A DNA stretch of 64,000 nucleotides, from the NCBI RefSeq assembly GCF_003387475.1, contig NZ_QUNO01000011.1, positions 62,001 to 126,000 of the forward strand, in the 5' to 3' direction. The notes beneath the pieces are model-generated. The model was given only the letters and a program-made list of their open reading frames with translations, did not search any database and was not told where the DNA came from. Made by a program: the position numbers and the translations under genes. This DNA comes from Kutzneria buriramensis (GTDB taxonomy: Bacteria > Actinomycetota > Actinomycetes > Mycobacteriales > Pseudonocardiaceae). This document shows, one piece after another, positions 23,767-32,774 of the stretch; the first letter of the stretch is position 1; each line of letters opens with the position of its first letter.

Positions 23767-24372
23767 ATGTCAGCACGGTTCACCCGACTGCTGGTCGCGG
23801 TGCTGAGCCTGGGGCTGGTCCTCACGCTCGGGTCCGTGGCGAGCGCCTCCGCCGGCCGCAACACCGCAACCACGCCGGCCGCGTCGACGCCGAAGGCGTC
23901 CGACGCCCTGTTCTACGTGACGCTCTACGGCTTCGTGGACAACTCGCCGCCGAGCGCGATCATCAGCAACCCGGTCATCCACAGCAAGGCCGGCGGCACG
24001 GGGACCTTCTCCGACCCGGTCACCTTCGCCACCGACACGCGCGAGGAGAAGCCGGGCACCATCGTCTACTACGCGTACCTGAAGAAGTACTTCATCATGG
24101 AGGACACCTGCACGGAGTGCACCAAGGACTGGAACGGCAGCAACGGCGACAACCCGACGCCGGTCCGCAACGGTCACCACTGGCGCATCGACCTCTGGGC
24201 GGGCGGCAACTCCAGCGATCTGCACAACCCCGGCAAGCAGGCCCTGCTCGACTGTGAGGACGCCCTCACGCAGGACAACGGCGGCCAGGTGACCCTGAAC
24301 CCGGCGTCCAACCTGCCGGTCGACACCACGCCGATCTTCAACACGAGCACGAACAAGTGCTACACGCCCTGA
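23767..24372 (+). CDS. secreted protein of unknown function
   Basis: A 201-residue protein with a signal peptide (about residues 1-28) cut after VASASA. The mature part has YVTLYGFVDNSPPS, TFATDTREEKPGT, a YLKKYFIMEDTC-x2-C block and a third cysteine pair near the C-terminus. Such proteins occur in actinobacteria and fungi and may adopt a barrel-like fold (tentative). ATG 23767 is chosen because AAGGAGGG lies upstream. Expression is probably controlled by the palindrome at 23702-23722. A role outside the cell, perhaps with polysaccharide, is inference only. Confidence 0.75.
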   Translation: MSARFTRLLVAVLSLGLVLTLGSVASASAGRNTATTPAASTPKASDALFYVTLYGFVDNSPPSAIISNPVIHSKAGGTGTFSDPVTFATDTREEKPGTIVYYAYLKKYFIMEDTCTECTKDWNGSNGDNPTPVRNGHHWRIDLWAGGNSSDLHNPGKQALLDCEDALTQDNGGQVTLNPASNLPVDTTPIFNTSTNKCYTP

Positions 24373-26018
24373 CGGGCGGCTCGGCGGCCCGGACCGCGTG
24401 GCGGTCCGGGTTCACCGGGCTCGCGGCGATTCTGGTGGCAGGGGCGTGTTCCCAGCCGTCCGCTCCGGTGGCCCCGGCCGCCGAGACGACGGCGGCCGCC
24501 CCCGCCGACACAGCCGTGCTGACCCAGCGCGGCGACCCCACGCGGGTCGGCTGGAACCGGCACGAGACCGTGCTCACCCAGGCGACCGTCGCGGACGGCA
24601 GGTTCGGGCAGCGGATCGCCTATCCGCTGGACGGCGCCGTCTACGCGCAGCCGCTGTTCGTACCGGGGCTGCACGGCCACAACGCCGCCATTGTCGCGAC
24701 CGAACACGGCAGCGTGTACGCCCTCGACGCGGACGCCAAGGGCGCGGCGCGGGCCCCGCTGTGGCAGCGATCCCTGCTGCCGGCCGGCGCGAAGCCGGTG
24801 TCCGCCAGCGACGACGTGAAATGCGAGTCCATCTCACCCGAGGTGGGCGTCACCGGCACGCCCGTGATCGACCCCGCCACGAACACCCTGTACGTGGTCG
24901 CGACCATGCACGGCCAGGCCGGCATCGTGGACCGCATGTACGCGCTGGATGTCAGCACCGGCAAGGACAAACTGTCGCCGGTGACGTTGTCGGCCGCCGT
25001 CGCCGGAAGCAACTCCAGCAACGGCAAGGTCCGCTTCGACGCCGCCTTCGAGCAGCAGCGCGTCGGGCTGCTGCTCCAGGACGGCGTCGTCTACGCGGCC
25101 TTCTCCTCGTATTGCAGCCGAATGCCGTACGAGGGCTGGATTCTCGGCTACCAGGCCAAGGACCTGCGGCAGGCCGTCGTCTACACGGACAACCCGGACC
25201 AGGGCAGCAGCGGCCGGCGCCCCGGTGGCGGCGGCATCTGGCAGTCGCAGACCGGGCTCGTCGGCTACCAGGGCTCGATCTTCGTGACAACCGGGAACGG
25301 GCCGTACAACCTGAACCAGCCGGGCGGCCGCAACGCGGGCATGAGCCTGCTGCGCCTGGTCCGTGACGGCGGGACGCTGCGCGTCGCCGACGCCTTCACC
25401 CCGTTCAACGTCACCTGTCTCAACGACCACGACCAGGACCTCAGCTCCGGCGCGCCGCTGCTGCTGACCGGGCAGGGCGAGGTGCTGGAGATCAGCAAGG
25501 AGGGCCGGATCGAGGTCACGAAGATCGACTCGCTCGGCGGCTTCCACACCATCGACGCCCCGTGCGGCCACCAGGACCGCACCGACGTCGACCAGATCGT
25601 GCAGGAGCTGCCGATCCAGACCGTGGCCGGCGGGGTGTGGGGCGCGGAGACCACGTGGACCGGCGGCGGCAGGACCTACGTCTACACCGCGGGCGTCGCC
25701 GACAAGCTCACCGCCTGGCAGCTGGTGGACGGCAAGATCGTCGAGCCGGCGGCGTCGCAGGCGCCGGAGGGACTGTCCTATCCGGGCGGCATCCCGGTCG
25801 TGTCCAGCAACGGCGACCAGCCGGGCACGGCGGTGGTGTGGATCGTCGGCAACCAGGCCGGCGGCCCGGTGCTGCGCGCCTACGACCCGACCGACCTGCG
25901 GCGCGAGCTCGTGCACGAGAAGCTGACCGGCTACACCAACTTCACCGTGCCGACGGTGGCGGACGGCCGCGTCGTGGTGGGCACCCAGCAGTCGGTGCTG
26001 ATCTACGGCCCGCTTTAG
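24357..26018 (+). CDS. lipoprotein with PQQ-like beta-propeller
   Basis: A 553-residue lipoprotein with a lipobox VAGAC (Cys31) after a short signal peptide. The mature protein has beta-propeller features: repeated YALDADAKG-like and TGTPVIDPATNTLYVV motifs and a conserved early block with QPLFVPGL and IVATEHGSVYALD. This is the PQQ-repeat type, which in such proteins need not bind PQQ. GTG 24357 overlaps the end of the preceding secreted-protein gene by 16 bp, so the two are likely co-transcribed. It probably acts as an extracytoplasmic binding or scaffold protein. Confidence 0.82.
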   Translation: MLHALTGGSAARTAWRSGFTGLAAILVAGACSQPSAPVAPAAETTAAAPADTAVLTQRGDPTRVGWNRHETVLTQATVADGRFGQRIAYPLDGAVYAQPLFVPGLHGHNAAIVATEHGSVYALDADAKGAARAPLWQRSLLPAGAKPVSASDDVKCESISPEVGVTGTPVIDPATNTLYVVATMHGQAGIVDRMYALDVSTGKDKLSPVTLSAAVAGSNSSNGKVRFDAAFEQQRVGLLLQDGVVYAAFSSYCSRMPYEGWILGYQAKDLRQAVVYTDNPDQGSSGRRPGGGGIWQSQTGLVGYQGSIFVTTGNGPYNLNQPGGRNAGMSLLRLVRDGGTLRVADAFTPFNVTCLNDHDQDLSSGAPLLLTGQGEVLEISKEGRIEVTKIDSLGGFHTIDAPCGHQDRTDVDQIVQELPIQTVAGGVWGAETTWTGGGRTYVYTAGVADKLTAWQLVDGKIVEPAASQAPEGLSYPGGIPVVSSNGDQPGTAVVWIVGNQAGGPVLRAYDPTDLRRELVHEKLTGYTNFTVPTVADGRVVVGTQQSVLIYGPL

Positions 26019-26028
26019 GCTGCGTCCC

Positions 26029-26604
26029 ATGTCGGCGACGAGGTTGTTGGTGTTGGGAGTGGTGCGGGGCTACGGCCGCGCGCACGGCTACCTGATCGGC
26101 CACGACCTCATGGCGTGGGGCGCGGACGAGTGGGCCAACGTCAAGTGGGGCTCGATCTACCACGCGTTGAAGCAGGGCGTGAAGGCCGGTTTCCTGCGTG
26201 AGGACTGGGCGGTGCCCGGACGCACCGACTACGAGCTCACCGAGAAGGGGGAGCACGAGTTCCAGCGGCTGCTCGCCGACGCCCTGCGCAAGCCGGACCC
26301 GCGGCCGGACATGCTGGCCGCCGGCCTGGCGATGCTGCCGGCGCTGACCCGGGCGCACGCGCTGGCCCTGCTCGACCTCCGGCTGGCGATGGTGACGGCC
26401 GTCCGCAAGGAGGCCGACGCCCAGTTGGCAGGCCGGCAGGAGCCGCTCCACGTGCGCGAGCTGTACCGGCTGCGGGTCCGCAACGCGTCCGACGACCTGG
26501 CCTGGACCAGGGGACTGATCGATCGGCTGGAGGCCGGCGAGTACGCGATGGCCGGCGAGCCGGGCACCGTCGGCAAGCCCGGCAGCTGGCCCCATCCGGA
26601 CTGA
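26029..26604 (+). CDS. PadR-family transcriptional regulator
   Basis: A 191-residue regulator with the PadR winged helix at the N-terminus: LLVLGVVRGYGRAHGYLIG and WGSIYHALKQGVKAGFLRED (about residues 6-65), then the wing containing YELTEKGEHEF. A C-terminal helical dimerisation domain follows. ATG 26029 lies 7 nt after TAGGCT (26016-26021), a typical leaderless arrangement. It is placed directly before an ABC exporter whose promoter region has two TATTCAAGTTT sites, so repression of the exporter and response to an exported compound are likely. Confidence 0.9.
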   Translation: MSATRLLVLGVVRGYGRAHGYLIGHDLMAWGADEWANVKWGSIYHALKQGVKAGFLREDWAVPGRTDYELTEKGEHEFQRLLADALRKPDPRPDMLAAGLAMLPALTRAHALALLDLRLAMVTAVRKEADAQLAGRQEPLHVRELYRLRVRNASDDLAWTRGLIDRLEAGEYAMAGEPGTVGKPGSWPHPD

Positions 26605-26607
26605 ACC

Positions 26608-26674
26608 TTATTCAAGTTTGCATACCGGCGGTCGGCTGGGCACACTGGCTGGACGGGTATTCAAGTTTTAGTAC
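26608..26674. promoter_or_regulatory. two PadR-type operator candidates before the ABC exporter
   Basis: Two imperfect 18-bp palindromes (26608-26625 and 26657-26674) both contain TATTCAAGTTT and are 49 bp apart. The second has GTAxTxAAxxTTxAxTAC symmetry. They fill the gap between the PadR gene and the exporter start at 26694. Confidence 0.65.
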
Positions 26675-26693
26675 TCAGGGTCAGGGGGGACAC

Positions 26694-27632
26694 ATGTCGG
26701 TTCTGGTCGACGGGCTGCGCAAGCGGTTCCGCGACAAGGTCGCGCTCGACGGCTTCGACCTGCGGGTTCGTCCCGGCACGGTGTGCGGGCTGCTCGGTCC
26801 GAACGGGGCCGGCAAGACCACGGCGGTGCGCGTGCTGAGCACGCTGGTGCGGGCCGACGCGGGGCGCGCCGAGGTCGCCGGCTTCGACGTCGGCCGGCAG
26901 CCGGCCCAGGTGCGTCGGCGGATCGGCCTGGTCGGCCAGCACGCCGCCGTGGACGAGGTGCTGAGCGGCCGGCAGAACCTGGAGCTCTTCGGCCGGCTCT
27001 ATCACCTGACCGGGTCACGGGCCCGCGCGCGGGCGTCCGAGCTGCTGGACCGGTTCGGGCTGGCCGACACCGGGAACCGGGCTGTGCGGCACTACTCCGG
27101 CGGCATGCGACGAAGGCTCGACCTCGCCGCCGGCATGATCCTCGCGCCGCCGGTGCTGTTCCTGGACGAGCCCACCACCGGCCTGGATCCCCGGGCCCGC
27201 AACGAGGTCTGGGACGCCGTGCGGTCGCTCGTCGCCGACGGCACCACCGTGCTGCTCACCACCCAGTACCTGGACGAGGCCGACCAGTTGGCCGACCAGA
27301 TCGCCGTCATCGACGCCGGCCGGGCGATCGCCGGCGGCAGCCCGGCCGAGCTCAAGTCCCGTATCGGCGGGGACCGGCTGGAGGTCGTCGTGCACGACGC
27401 GGCCGACTTGCCGGTCGCGGCGGAGCTGCTGCGCACGATCGCCGGCGCCGAGCCGGAACGGGACGTCGACCGGCGCCGGGTCGGCGCGCCGGTGCGGGAC
27501 CGCGTGGCGGCGTTGACCGAGGTCGTGCGGGCCCTGGACGCCGGAGGCGTGCCCGTCGAGGACATCGCGCTGCGGCGACCCACCCTCGACGAGGTCTTCC
27601 TGACCCTGACGGATGGAAAGGTGTCCGCGTGA
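26694..27632 (+). CDS. ABC exporter ATP-binding protein, DrrA-like
   Basis: A 312-residue ATPase of the daunorubicin-resistance (DrrA) type. Walker A is GPNGAGKT (about 35-42), the signature is YSGGMRRRLDLA, Walker B is VLFLDEPTTGLD, and a C-terminal DrrA extension ends in LDEVFLTLTDG. ATG 26694 follows a G-rich ribosome binding site. It overlaps the permease start by 4 nt (GTGA). With the permease it would export a hydrophobic compound, under PadR control. The compound is unknown. Confidence 0.93.
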   Translation: MSVLVDGLRKRFRDKVALDGFDLRVRPGTVCGLLGPNGAGKTTAVRVLSTLVRADAGRAEVAGFDVGRQPAQVRRRIGLVGQHAAVDEVLSGRQNLELFGRLYHLTGSRARARASELLDRFGLADTGNRAVRHYSGGMRRRLDLAAGMILAPPVLFLDEPTTGLDPRARNEVWDAVRSLVADGTTVLLTTQYLDEADQLADQIAVIDAGRAIAGGSPAELKSRIGGDRLEVVVHDAADLPVAAELLRTIAGAEPERDVDRRRVGAPVRDRVAALTEVVRALDAGGVPVEDIALRRPTLDEVFLTLTDGKVSA

Positions 27633-28402
27633 GCAGCCTCTACTGGACCGTCGCCGACGGCTGGACGATGACCCGGCGCGACCTCGCGCACTGGGCCCGC
27701 CGGCCCGCCCCGGTGGTGGTCGGCCTGCTCTTCCCGATCCTGCTCGTGCTGATGTTCGGCTACCTGCTCGGCGGCGCCATCGCCGTGCCCGGCGGCGGGG
27801 ACTACCGCGAGTTCCTGCTGCCCGGCATGTTCGTGATGACCATGGGCTTCGGCGTGGAGAGCACCCTGCTCGCGGTCACCACCGACGCCTCCCGCGGCGT
27901 CACCGACCGGTTCCGGTCGATGCCCATGGCCCCGTCCGCGGTGGTGGTCGGCCGGTGCGGCGCCGACCTGCTCAACTCCGTGCTGGTGCTGGCCGTGATG
28001 GTCGGCTGCGGGCTGGCCGTCGGCTGGCGGCCGCACGGCGGCGTCGGGGCCACCCTCGGCGCGTTCGGCCTGCTGCTCCTGCTCCGGTTCGCGTTCCTGT
28101 GGCTGGGCATCTACCTGGGCCTGGTCGTCGCCGACCCGGGCGCGGTCACCCTCGTGCAGACGGTGATCTGGCCGGTCACCTTTCTGTCCAACGTCTTCGT
28201 GTCGCCGGACTCCATGCCGGGCTGGCTCGGCGCGATCGCCACCTGGAACCCGCTGTCGGCGACCGCCGCCGCGACCCGCGAGCTGTTCGGCAACCCCGGT
28301 GCGGCCGCCGGGTGGATCGGCGTGGCGGCGGTGTGGCCGCTGCTCCTGGTGGCGGTGTTCGGCCCGCTGTCGGTACGAGCGTTTCGGAGGTTGAGCCGAT
28401 AG
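27629..28402 (+). CDS. ABC-2 type exporter permease, DrrB-like
   Basis: A 257-residue membrane protein with about six helices and the ABC-2 pattern, including LLPGMFVMTMGFGVEST, the conserved DRFRSMPMAPSAVV loop and FLSNVFVSPDSMPGWL. It starts at GTG 27629 inside the ATPase stop (GTGA) and ends with a TAG whose G begins the SNF2 gene's GTG. It is the membrane partner of the DrrA-like ATPase. Confidence 0.92.
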   Translation: MSSLYWTVADGWTMTRRDLAHWARRPAPVVVGLLFPILLVLMFGYLLGGAIAVPGGGDYREFLLPGMFVMTMGFGVESTLLAVTTDASRGVTDRFRSMPMAPSAVVVGRCGADLLNSVLVLAVMVGCGLAVGWRPHGGVGATLGAFGLLLLLRFAFLWLGIYLGLVVADPGAVTLVQTVIWPVTFLSNVFVSPDSMPGWLGAIATWNPLSATAAATRELFGNPGAAAGWIGVAAVWPLLLVAVFGPLSVRAFRRLSR

Positions 28403-31077
28403 TGGACGAACTCGTGCGCTGTCCGGTCGTGTTCGAGCCCGCGGATCCGCCGAGATTGGGCAGAATGGCGTTCTGGGGTGCCGAGCTCCCCACGGGGATG
28501 GGGGAGCTCGGCGCTCTGGACGTCGTCGAGGCCCGGGACGGCGAGGTGCGCGTGCGCACCGTGCCGGCCCTGCGCCTGCCGGTCGCCCAGGCGGTGCCGC
28601 TGCTCAGCCGGGCCCGCCGCGACCGCCGGGCCCATCCGGCGACCGCGTTCTGGGGCGCGGCCACCGTCGTCGCCCTCCAGCTGGTCGCCCGCGGCCGGCT
28701 GCTGCCCACGGTCTCGCCCGGCGACTTCGACGCGTGGCGGGTCGGCCCGCTCGACCCCGCCGACCAGGGCCGGATCGGCGAGCTCGTGGACGCCATGCCG
28801 GCCGACGCCCGGGCCGTGCCGGTGCCGGACCGGCTGCCGCTGGAGCTGCCGGACGCCCGCGTGCTGGTCGAGGGCTTCCTGGACGCGGTCGCCGACGCCA
28901 TGCCCCGCGGCGGCAGCGAGGCCGCGTTCCTGGCCGCCACCCCGCAGCGCGTGCCCGAGCTGCGGGCCTGGGCCGACGGCGTCAGCGTGTCGCTGCGGAT
29001 CGAGTTCGACGGCCGGTTCCGAGCCGTCGTCCAGCTGCACAGCCTCGCCGATCCGGGGCTGGTCAGCGACGCCGCCGAGGTGTGGGCCGGGGCCGGCCGC
29101 GCCCGTGCCCAGTCGCAGGCGATCGTCGTGCTGCGTCGGGCGGCAAGGGTGTGGCCGGCGCTCGACGCCGTGCTGCACAAGGAGGTGCCGGACGAGTTCG
29201 TGCTGCTCGACGACGAGGTCCGGCAGCTGCTCGGCGGTGCCGCCGACCGGCTCGCCGCCAAGGGCGTGCCCGTGCACTGGCCCAAGGACCTCGCCCGGCA
29301 GCTGGTCGCCCGGGTCGCCATCGGCGGCGACTCGCCGCCGCGGGACATGCCCGGCTTCCTGAGCGGCGACCAGGCGCTCCGCTTCGACTGGCAGGTCGCC
29401 CTCGGCGACGACCCGCTGACCCGCGACGAGCTGGAGCAGCTCGCCCAGGCCCACCGGCCCGTCGTGCGGCTGCGGGAGCAGTGGCAGCTCGTCGACGCCG
29501 ACCTCGCCCGGAGGGCCCAGCAGCGCACGCTGGAGCCCCTCAGCCCGTTGGCCGCGCTCGGGCTCGCCCTCACCGGCACCGCCGAGATCGACGGCGAGCA
29601 GGTCGAGGTCGTGCCCAACGGCTGGCTGGGCGCGCTGCGGGACCGGATCGCCGACGCCGAGGGCGGCGCCGAGCAACTCGCCCAGCCGCCCGCCCTCGCC
29701 GCGACCCTGCGCGACTACCAGCTCCGTGGCCTGCGCTGGCTGGCCCGCATGACGTCGCTCGGCCTCGGCTGCTGCCTCGCCGACGACATGGGCCTCGGCA
29801 AGACGATCACCGTCATCGCCCTGCACCTGCACCGCTCGGCGGGCCCCACGCTGGTGGTCTGCCCCGCTTCGCTGCTGGGCAACTGGGAACGCGAGATCCG
29901 TCGCTTCGCGCCGGGAGTGCCCGTGCGGCGGTTCCACGGCTCGGCCCGTGACCTCTCCGAGGTCACCGGCTTCGTGCTCACCACCTACGGCACCATGCGC
30001 CCGTCCGCATCGGAACTCGCCGCAGTGCCGTGGGACCTCGTCGTCGCCGACGAGGCCCAGCACGTCAAGAACGCCCGGTCCGCCACCGCCAAAGCCTTGC
30101 GCACCATTACCTCCGGCGTTCGGATCGCCCTCACCGGCACGCCCGTCGAGAACACCCTGTCCGAGCTGTGGGCGATCCTGGACTGGGCCACCCCCGGGCT
30201 GCTCGGCTCGCTGCCGTCGTTCCGTCGGCGCTGGGCCAAGCCCATCGAGGCCGACAAGGACGAGGAGACCGCCCGCCGCCTTTCCCGCCTGCTGCGACCG
30301 TTCCTGTTGCGGCGCAGCAAGTCCGACCCCGGCATCGCGCCCGAGCTGCCCGCCAAGACCGAGACCGACCAGCTCGTGCCCCTCACCCGTGAACAGGCCG
30401 GCCTCTACGAGGCCGCCGTCCGCGAGGCCATGGCCGAGATCGCCGACAGCACCGGCATGGCCCGCCGCGGCAAGATCGTCAAGCTGCTCACCTCGCTCAA
30501 GCAGATCTGCAACCACCCCGCCCAGTACCTCAAGCAGCCCGACGCCCGCCTCACCGCCCGTTCCGGCAAGCTCGCGCTGCTCGACGAGCTCCTCGACACC
30601 ATCGTCGCCGAGGACCATGCCGTGCTCGTGTTCACCCAGTACGTGAGCATGGCCCAGCTGCTCGTCCGCCATCTCGCCGACCGGGGCCTGCCCTGCCAGT
30701 TCCTGCACGGCGGCACCCCGGTTCCGCGCCGCGAGGCCATGGTCCACCGCTTCCAGTCCGGTGAGGTCCCGATCTTCCTCATCTCGCTCAAGGCCGGCGG
30801 CACCGGCCTCAACCTCACTCGTGCCGACCACGTCGTGCACTACGACCGCTGGTGGAATCCCGCCGTCGAGGACCAGGCCACCGACCGGGCCCACCGCATC
30901 GGGCAGACCCGCCCCGTCCAGGTCCACCGCCTCATGACCGAAGGCACCATCGAGGACCGCATAGCCGCGATGCTCACCGCCAAACGCGCTCTGGCCGACG
31001 CCGTCCTGACCGGCGGCGAGGCGGCGTTGACCGAGCTCACCGACTCCGAGCTCGCCGACCTGGTGGAGTTGCGATGA
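28402..31077 (+). CDS. SNF2-family DNA-dependent ATPase/helicase
   Basis: An 891-residue SNF2/RapA-type motor. The N-terminal half (about 1-420) is the bacterial SNF2-associated region. The motor starts near RDYQLRGLRWLA, with Walker A DDMGLGKT (461-468), the DEAQ box (550-553), LTGTPVEN and the helicase C block LKAGGTGLNL to DRAHRIGQ. It starts at GTG 28402, overlapping the exporter permease stop by 1 nt. The stop overlaps the SWIM gene (ATGA). Such SNF2-SWIM pairs are common in actinobacteria and probably remodel protein-DNA complexes during repair. Coupling to a drug-type exporter is unusual. Confidence 0.93.
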   Translation: MDELVRCPVVFEPADPPRLGRMAFWGAELPTGMGELGALDVVEARDGEVRVRTVPALRLPVAQAVPLLSRARRDRRAHPATAFWGAATVVALQLVARGRLLPTVSPGDFDAWRVGPLDPADQGRIGELVDAMPADARAVPVPDRLPLELPDARVLVEGFLDAVADAMPRGGSEAAFLAATPQRVPELRAWADGVSVSLRIEFDGRFRAVVQLHSLADPGLVSDAAEVWAGAGRARAQSQAIVVLRRAARVWPALDAVLHKEVPDEFVLLDDEVRQLLGGAADRLAAKGVPVHWPKDLARQLVARVAIGGDSPPRDMPGFLSGDQALRFDWQVALGDDPLTRDELEQLAQAHRPVVRLREQWQLVDADLARRAQQRTLEPLSPLAALGLALTGTAEIDGEQVEVVPNGWLGALRDRIADAEGGAEQLAQPPALAATLRDYQLRGLRWLARMTSLGLGCCLADDMGLGKTITVIALHLHRSAGPTLVVCPASLLGNWEREIRRFAPGVPVRRFHGSARDLSEVTGFVLTTYGTMRPSASELAAVPWDLVVADEAQHVKNARSATAKALRTITSGVRIALTGTPVENTLSELWAILDWATPGLLGSLPSFRRRWAKPIEADKDEETARRLSRLLRPFLLRRSKSDPGIAPELPAKTETDQLVPLTREQAGLYEAAVREAMAEIADSTGMARRGKIVKLLTSLKQICNHPAQYLKQPDARLTARSGKLALLDELLDTIVAEDHAVLVFTQYVSMAQLLVRHLADRGLPCQFLHGGTPVPRREAMVHRFQSGEVPIFLISLKAGGTGLNLTRADHVVHYDRWWNPAVEDQATDRAHRIGQTRPVQVHRLMTEGTIEDRIAAMLTAKRALADAVLTGGEAALTELTDSELADLVELR

Positions 31078-31790
31078 GCGATGTCCAAGGGTTTCCCGCC
31101 TTTCCCACCGGCAGCCGTCGCCGCCGGCGCACCTGGTGGGGCTCGGCGTGGATCCAGGCCATGGAGGACACGGCCGTCGACGCCACGCTCGCGCGCCGCG
31201 GCCGACGTATCGCGGCCGAGGGCCGGATCGGGCCCGTCACCATCAGCCCGGGTCGGGCGGCCGCCGTGCTCGACGGGGCCGCGCCGATCGTCGTCGCGGT
31301 CGAACCCCTGTCGGCCGACCGCTGGGCGCACCTCGCGGCCGAGGCGACCGTCCAATCGGGACACTTGGCGGCGCTGCTCGACGGTGAGCTCCCGCACGCC
31401 CTCGCCGACCTGCTGCCGGGAATCGGCGAGCTGGAAACCCAGTGCGGCTGCGACGATTGGGGCAACCCCTGCGATCACGCGGCGGCGCTCTGCTACCAGG
31501 TGGCCTGGCTGCTCGACGCCGATCCATCGCTGCTGCTGGTGTTGCGAGGCGGCTCGGTGGAGACGTTCGGCGCACGGCCGGCGGGCGTCAGCGCGGCCGA
31601 CGCCTTCGCGCGACCGGTGCGGGCGCTGCCCGAACCGCCGCCACCGGTAGGCGACGAGCCGAGGCCGCTCGTCGTCGCCCCGCCGGGGATCGACGCTTCG
31701 GCGCTCGCCGACGCCGCGACCGAGGCGGCGGCGCGGGCCCGCGAGCTACTGGCCAACGGCGCGGTAGACAGCTCCAGGGGCCGCCCGTGA
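31074..31790 (+). CDS. SWIM zinc-finger protein
   Basis: A 238-residue protein with a SWIM finger C-x-C-x6-C-x-H (C124, C126, C133, H135). The N-terminal region has TWWGSAWIQAMED, typical of bacterial SWIM proteins next to SNF2 genes. The C-terminus is Ala/Pro-rich. It is translationally coupled to the SNF2 gene by ATGA. It probably guides or regulates the helicase on DNA. Confidence 0.9.
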   Translation: MSDVQGFPAFPTGSRRRRRTWWGSAWIQAMEDTAVDATLARRGRRIAAEGRIGPVTISPGRAAAVLDGAAPIVVAVEPLSADRWAHLAAEATVQSGHLAALLDGELPHALADLLPGIGELETQCGCDDWGNPCDHAAALCYQVAWLLDADPSLLLVLRGGSVETFGARPAGVSAADAFARPVRALPEPPPPVGDEPRPLVVAPPGIDASALADAATEAAARARELLANGAVDSSRGRP

Positions 31791-31824
31791 CAGTTGTCAT
31801 GGCGGGGTCCTGACAGAAGTGCCA
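31788..31824. promoter_or_regulatory. TGACA dyads before the second ABC exporter operon
   Basis: TGACAGTTGTCA (31788-31799) and the weaker TGACAGAAGTGCCA (31811-31824) lie 36-72 bp before the exporter ATPase start. The first overlaps the SWIM gene stop. They look like a tandem binding site for a dimeric regulator; none is encoded next to them. Confidence 0.45.
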
Positions 31825-31859
31825 GGGCCGCAACGGGTTCGACCGCCAGCCTGGGACGC

Positions 31860-32774
31860 ATGAGGAGCACAGACACCGTCACCCGGGGCGCCGCGGTGCA
31901 CATCAGGGGACTGGCCAAGCACTACGGCGACGTGCGCGCGGTCGACGGCGTCGACATGACCATCGCGCCGGGCGAGGTCGTCGGCCTGCTGGGCCCCAAC
32001 GGTGCCGGCAAGTCGACCACCATCGACATGCTGCTGGGCCTGGCCGACCCGACCCGGGGGACGGTGTCCGTGTTCGGCCGCGCGCCGCGGGACGCGGTCG
32101 GCGCTGGTCTGGTCGGCGCGATGCTCCAGTCCGGCGGCCTGCTCGACGACGCGACCGTCGCCCAGACCGTCGGGCTGTTCCGGGCGATGTACCCGAACCC
32201 GTTGCCGTTCAAGGAAACCCTGGCGCGCGCCGGCATCGCCGAGCTGGCCGGGCGCCGGGTCGGCCTGCTGTCCGGCGGCGAGAAGCAGCGCGTGCGCTTC
32301 GCATCGGCGCTGGTCAGCGACCCCGACCTGCTCGTCCTGGACGAGCCGACCGTCGCCATGGACGTGGAGGGCCGGCGCGAGTTCTGGACGGCGATGCGCT
32401 CCTACACCGACACCGGCCGCACGGTCGTGTTCGCCACCCACTACCTCGCCGAGGCCGAGGACTACGCCGATCGCGTCGTGCTGCTGCGCTCCGGCCAGGT
32501 CGTCGCCGACGGCTCGGTGAGCCAGGTCCGCGCGCTCGCCGCCGGCCGCGTGATCACCGCCAAGATCCCGCACGCCGACGAGTCCGCGCTGACCACGCTG
32601 CCGGGCGTCACCTCGGTGCTGGTCCGCGGCGCCATCGTCGAGCTGACGTGCGCCGACTCCGACCGCGCGCTGCGCGAACTGCTCGCCCGGCACCCGCAGG
32701 CCCACGACGTCGAGGTCCGCGGCGCCGGCCTCGAGGCCGCGTTCGTCACTCTGACCAGGCAGGAGGCCGCCTGA
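31860..32774 (+). CDS. ABC transporter ATP-binding protein (ABC-2 exporter)
   Basis: A 304-residue ATPase with Walker A GPNGAGKS, signature LLSGGEKQRV, Walker B LLVLDEPTVAMD and H-loop FATHYLAEAED. A C-terminal extension of about 80 residues is present. ATG 31860 is chosen; an in-frame TTG at 31794 lies in the dyad region. The stop and the permease start share a base (TGATG). The pair is often found with two-component regulators, but none is present here. The substrate is unknown. Confidence 0.92.
   Translation: MRSTDTVTRGAAVHIRGLAKHYGDVRAVDGVDMTIAPGEVVGLLGPNGAGKSTTIDMLLGLADPTRGTVSVFGRAPRDAVGAGLVGAMLQSGGLLDDATVAQTVGLFRAMYPNPLPFKETLARAGIAELAGRRVGLLSGGEKQRVRFASALVSDPDLLVLDEPTVAMDVEGRREFWTAMRSYTDTGRTVVFATHYLAEAEDYADRVVLLRSGQVVADGSVSQVRALAAGRVITAKIPHADESALTTLPGVTSVLVRGAIVELTCADSDRALRELLARHPQAHDVEVRGAGLEAAFVTLTRQEAA

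Noticed and set aside
28111-30927. 938-codon open frame antisense to SNF2
   Set aside because: A composition shadow; the plus-strand SNF2 motifs are complete.
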